Shown here piece by piece: positions 63,830-64,000 of a DNA stretch of 64,000 bases. The stretch comes from Bemisia tabaci (Eukaryota > Arthropoda > Insecta > Hemiptera > Aleyrodidae). The notes beneath the pieces were generated by a model. That model searched no databases. It was not told the DNA's origin and was given only the letters and a program-made list of their open reading frames with translations. The translations under genes were made by a program, and so were the position numbers. The first letter of the stretch is position 1; each line of letters starts with the position of its first letter. Location of the stretch: contig NC_092798.1 of assembly GCF_918797505.1 (NCBI RefSeq), positions 3,547,501 to 3,611,500 of the forward strand. Direction: 5' to 3'.

Positions 63830-64000
63830 TATCGGAAATATATTCATCTCGGGACCGCGTGTGATAGTCGTGTGATTCAAGTGCATTACCATCAGTGTAG
63901 TTTCGTGTGTAGTGCTTTATTTTCGTGTTCCGTACTTAATTATTAAAATTTTTCTCCGTGAATTGTTCCGCGAAATTAGAAGGTGCAGTGAATAGTTGAA
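63830..64000 (+). promoter_or_regulatory. Possible promoter and 5' untranslated region
   Basis: This repeat-free stretch has the look of an insect transcription start: ACCATCAGTGTAGTTTCGTG at about 63889 contains the initiator word TCAGTG, followed by a GT-rich, ATG-free leader (TTCGTGTTCCGTACTTAATT). No coding start is inside the window. This is an inference from composition only. Confidence 0.25.

Overview
The window looks like AT-rich, non-coding arthropod nuclear DNA. I found no recognisable protein-coding gene, tRNA, rRNA, CRISPR array or bacterial-type operon. All six frames contain only short open frames, and most of the longer ones lie inside repeats or GC-rich, low-complexity sequence. 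The organism is probably an insect, and a sap-feeding hemipteran such as a whitefly is my guess. That rests only on the general look of the repeats and was not tested by any search.

The content is a dense mosaic of short, non-autonomous, palindromic DNA elements (MITE-like), tandem arrays derived from repeats, and single-copy CpG-rich stretches between them. I named the families by letter for cross-reference. Family A (about 250 bp, ends with GCTAAGGA and CGCCGTA) is the commonest, with about 18 copies or fragments. Families H, I, W, N and an unnamed 539-bp element have 8-bp target-site duplications, several of them perfect, and ends fitting the hAT pattern (CAG.. or TAG..). Family M (ends AGGGTGTCTAC) has one imperfect 8-bp duplication. 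Families B, C, D, EE, F, P, Q, S, T, U, V, O, Z, AA, BB, CC, GG and HH are other inverted-repeat elements. Family E is a longer repeat with a core built round the 16-bp palindrome TTAGGTTCGAACCTAA.

Layout: 1-3.7 kb holds Y, G, F, O, U, A, GG and M elements with a CpG-rich stretch at 1.9-2.5 kb. 3.7-12 kb holds E copies, a duplicated V hairpin and several A copies. 12-18 kb holds nested A/D', B, the EE hairpin, Q, C, P/R and I/H. 18-24 kb holds I, A, J and the nested K/L block. 24-33.5 kb holds B, C/N, D, T, F, the G tandem array, Q, H, S, U/M and A/D/B nests. 33.5-39.2 kb holds F, A, L, I/M, W, Q/P, HH and A. 39.6-41.25 kb is a minisatellite. 41.3-52.5 kb holds BB, W, C, E and A copies. 53.4-54.2 kb holds further tandem arrays. 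55.4-57.1 kb is a run of complete elements. 58.6-64 kb holds S, M, N, the 539-bp element and a three-level A/A/CC nest, ending in a promoter-like stretch.

No genes act together here. The most interesting signals are structural: repeated insertion of one element into the centre of another palindromic element, a hairpin whose loop is inverted between two copies, very long near-identical inverted repeats that would make strong RNA hairpins if transcribed, and a MITE that appears to have become a tandem array. I do not see a convincing new protein-based system.
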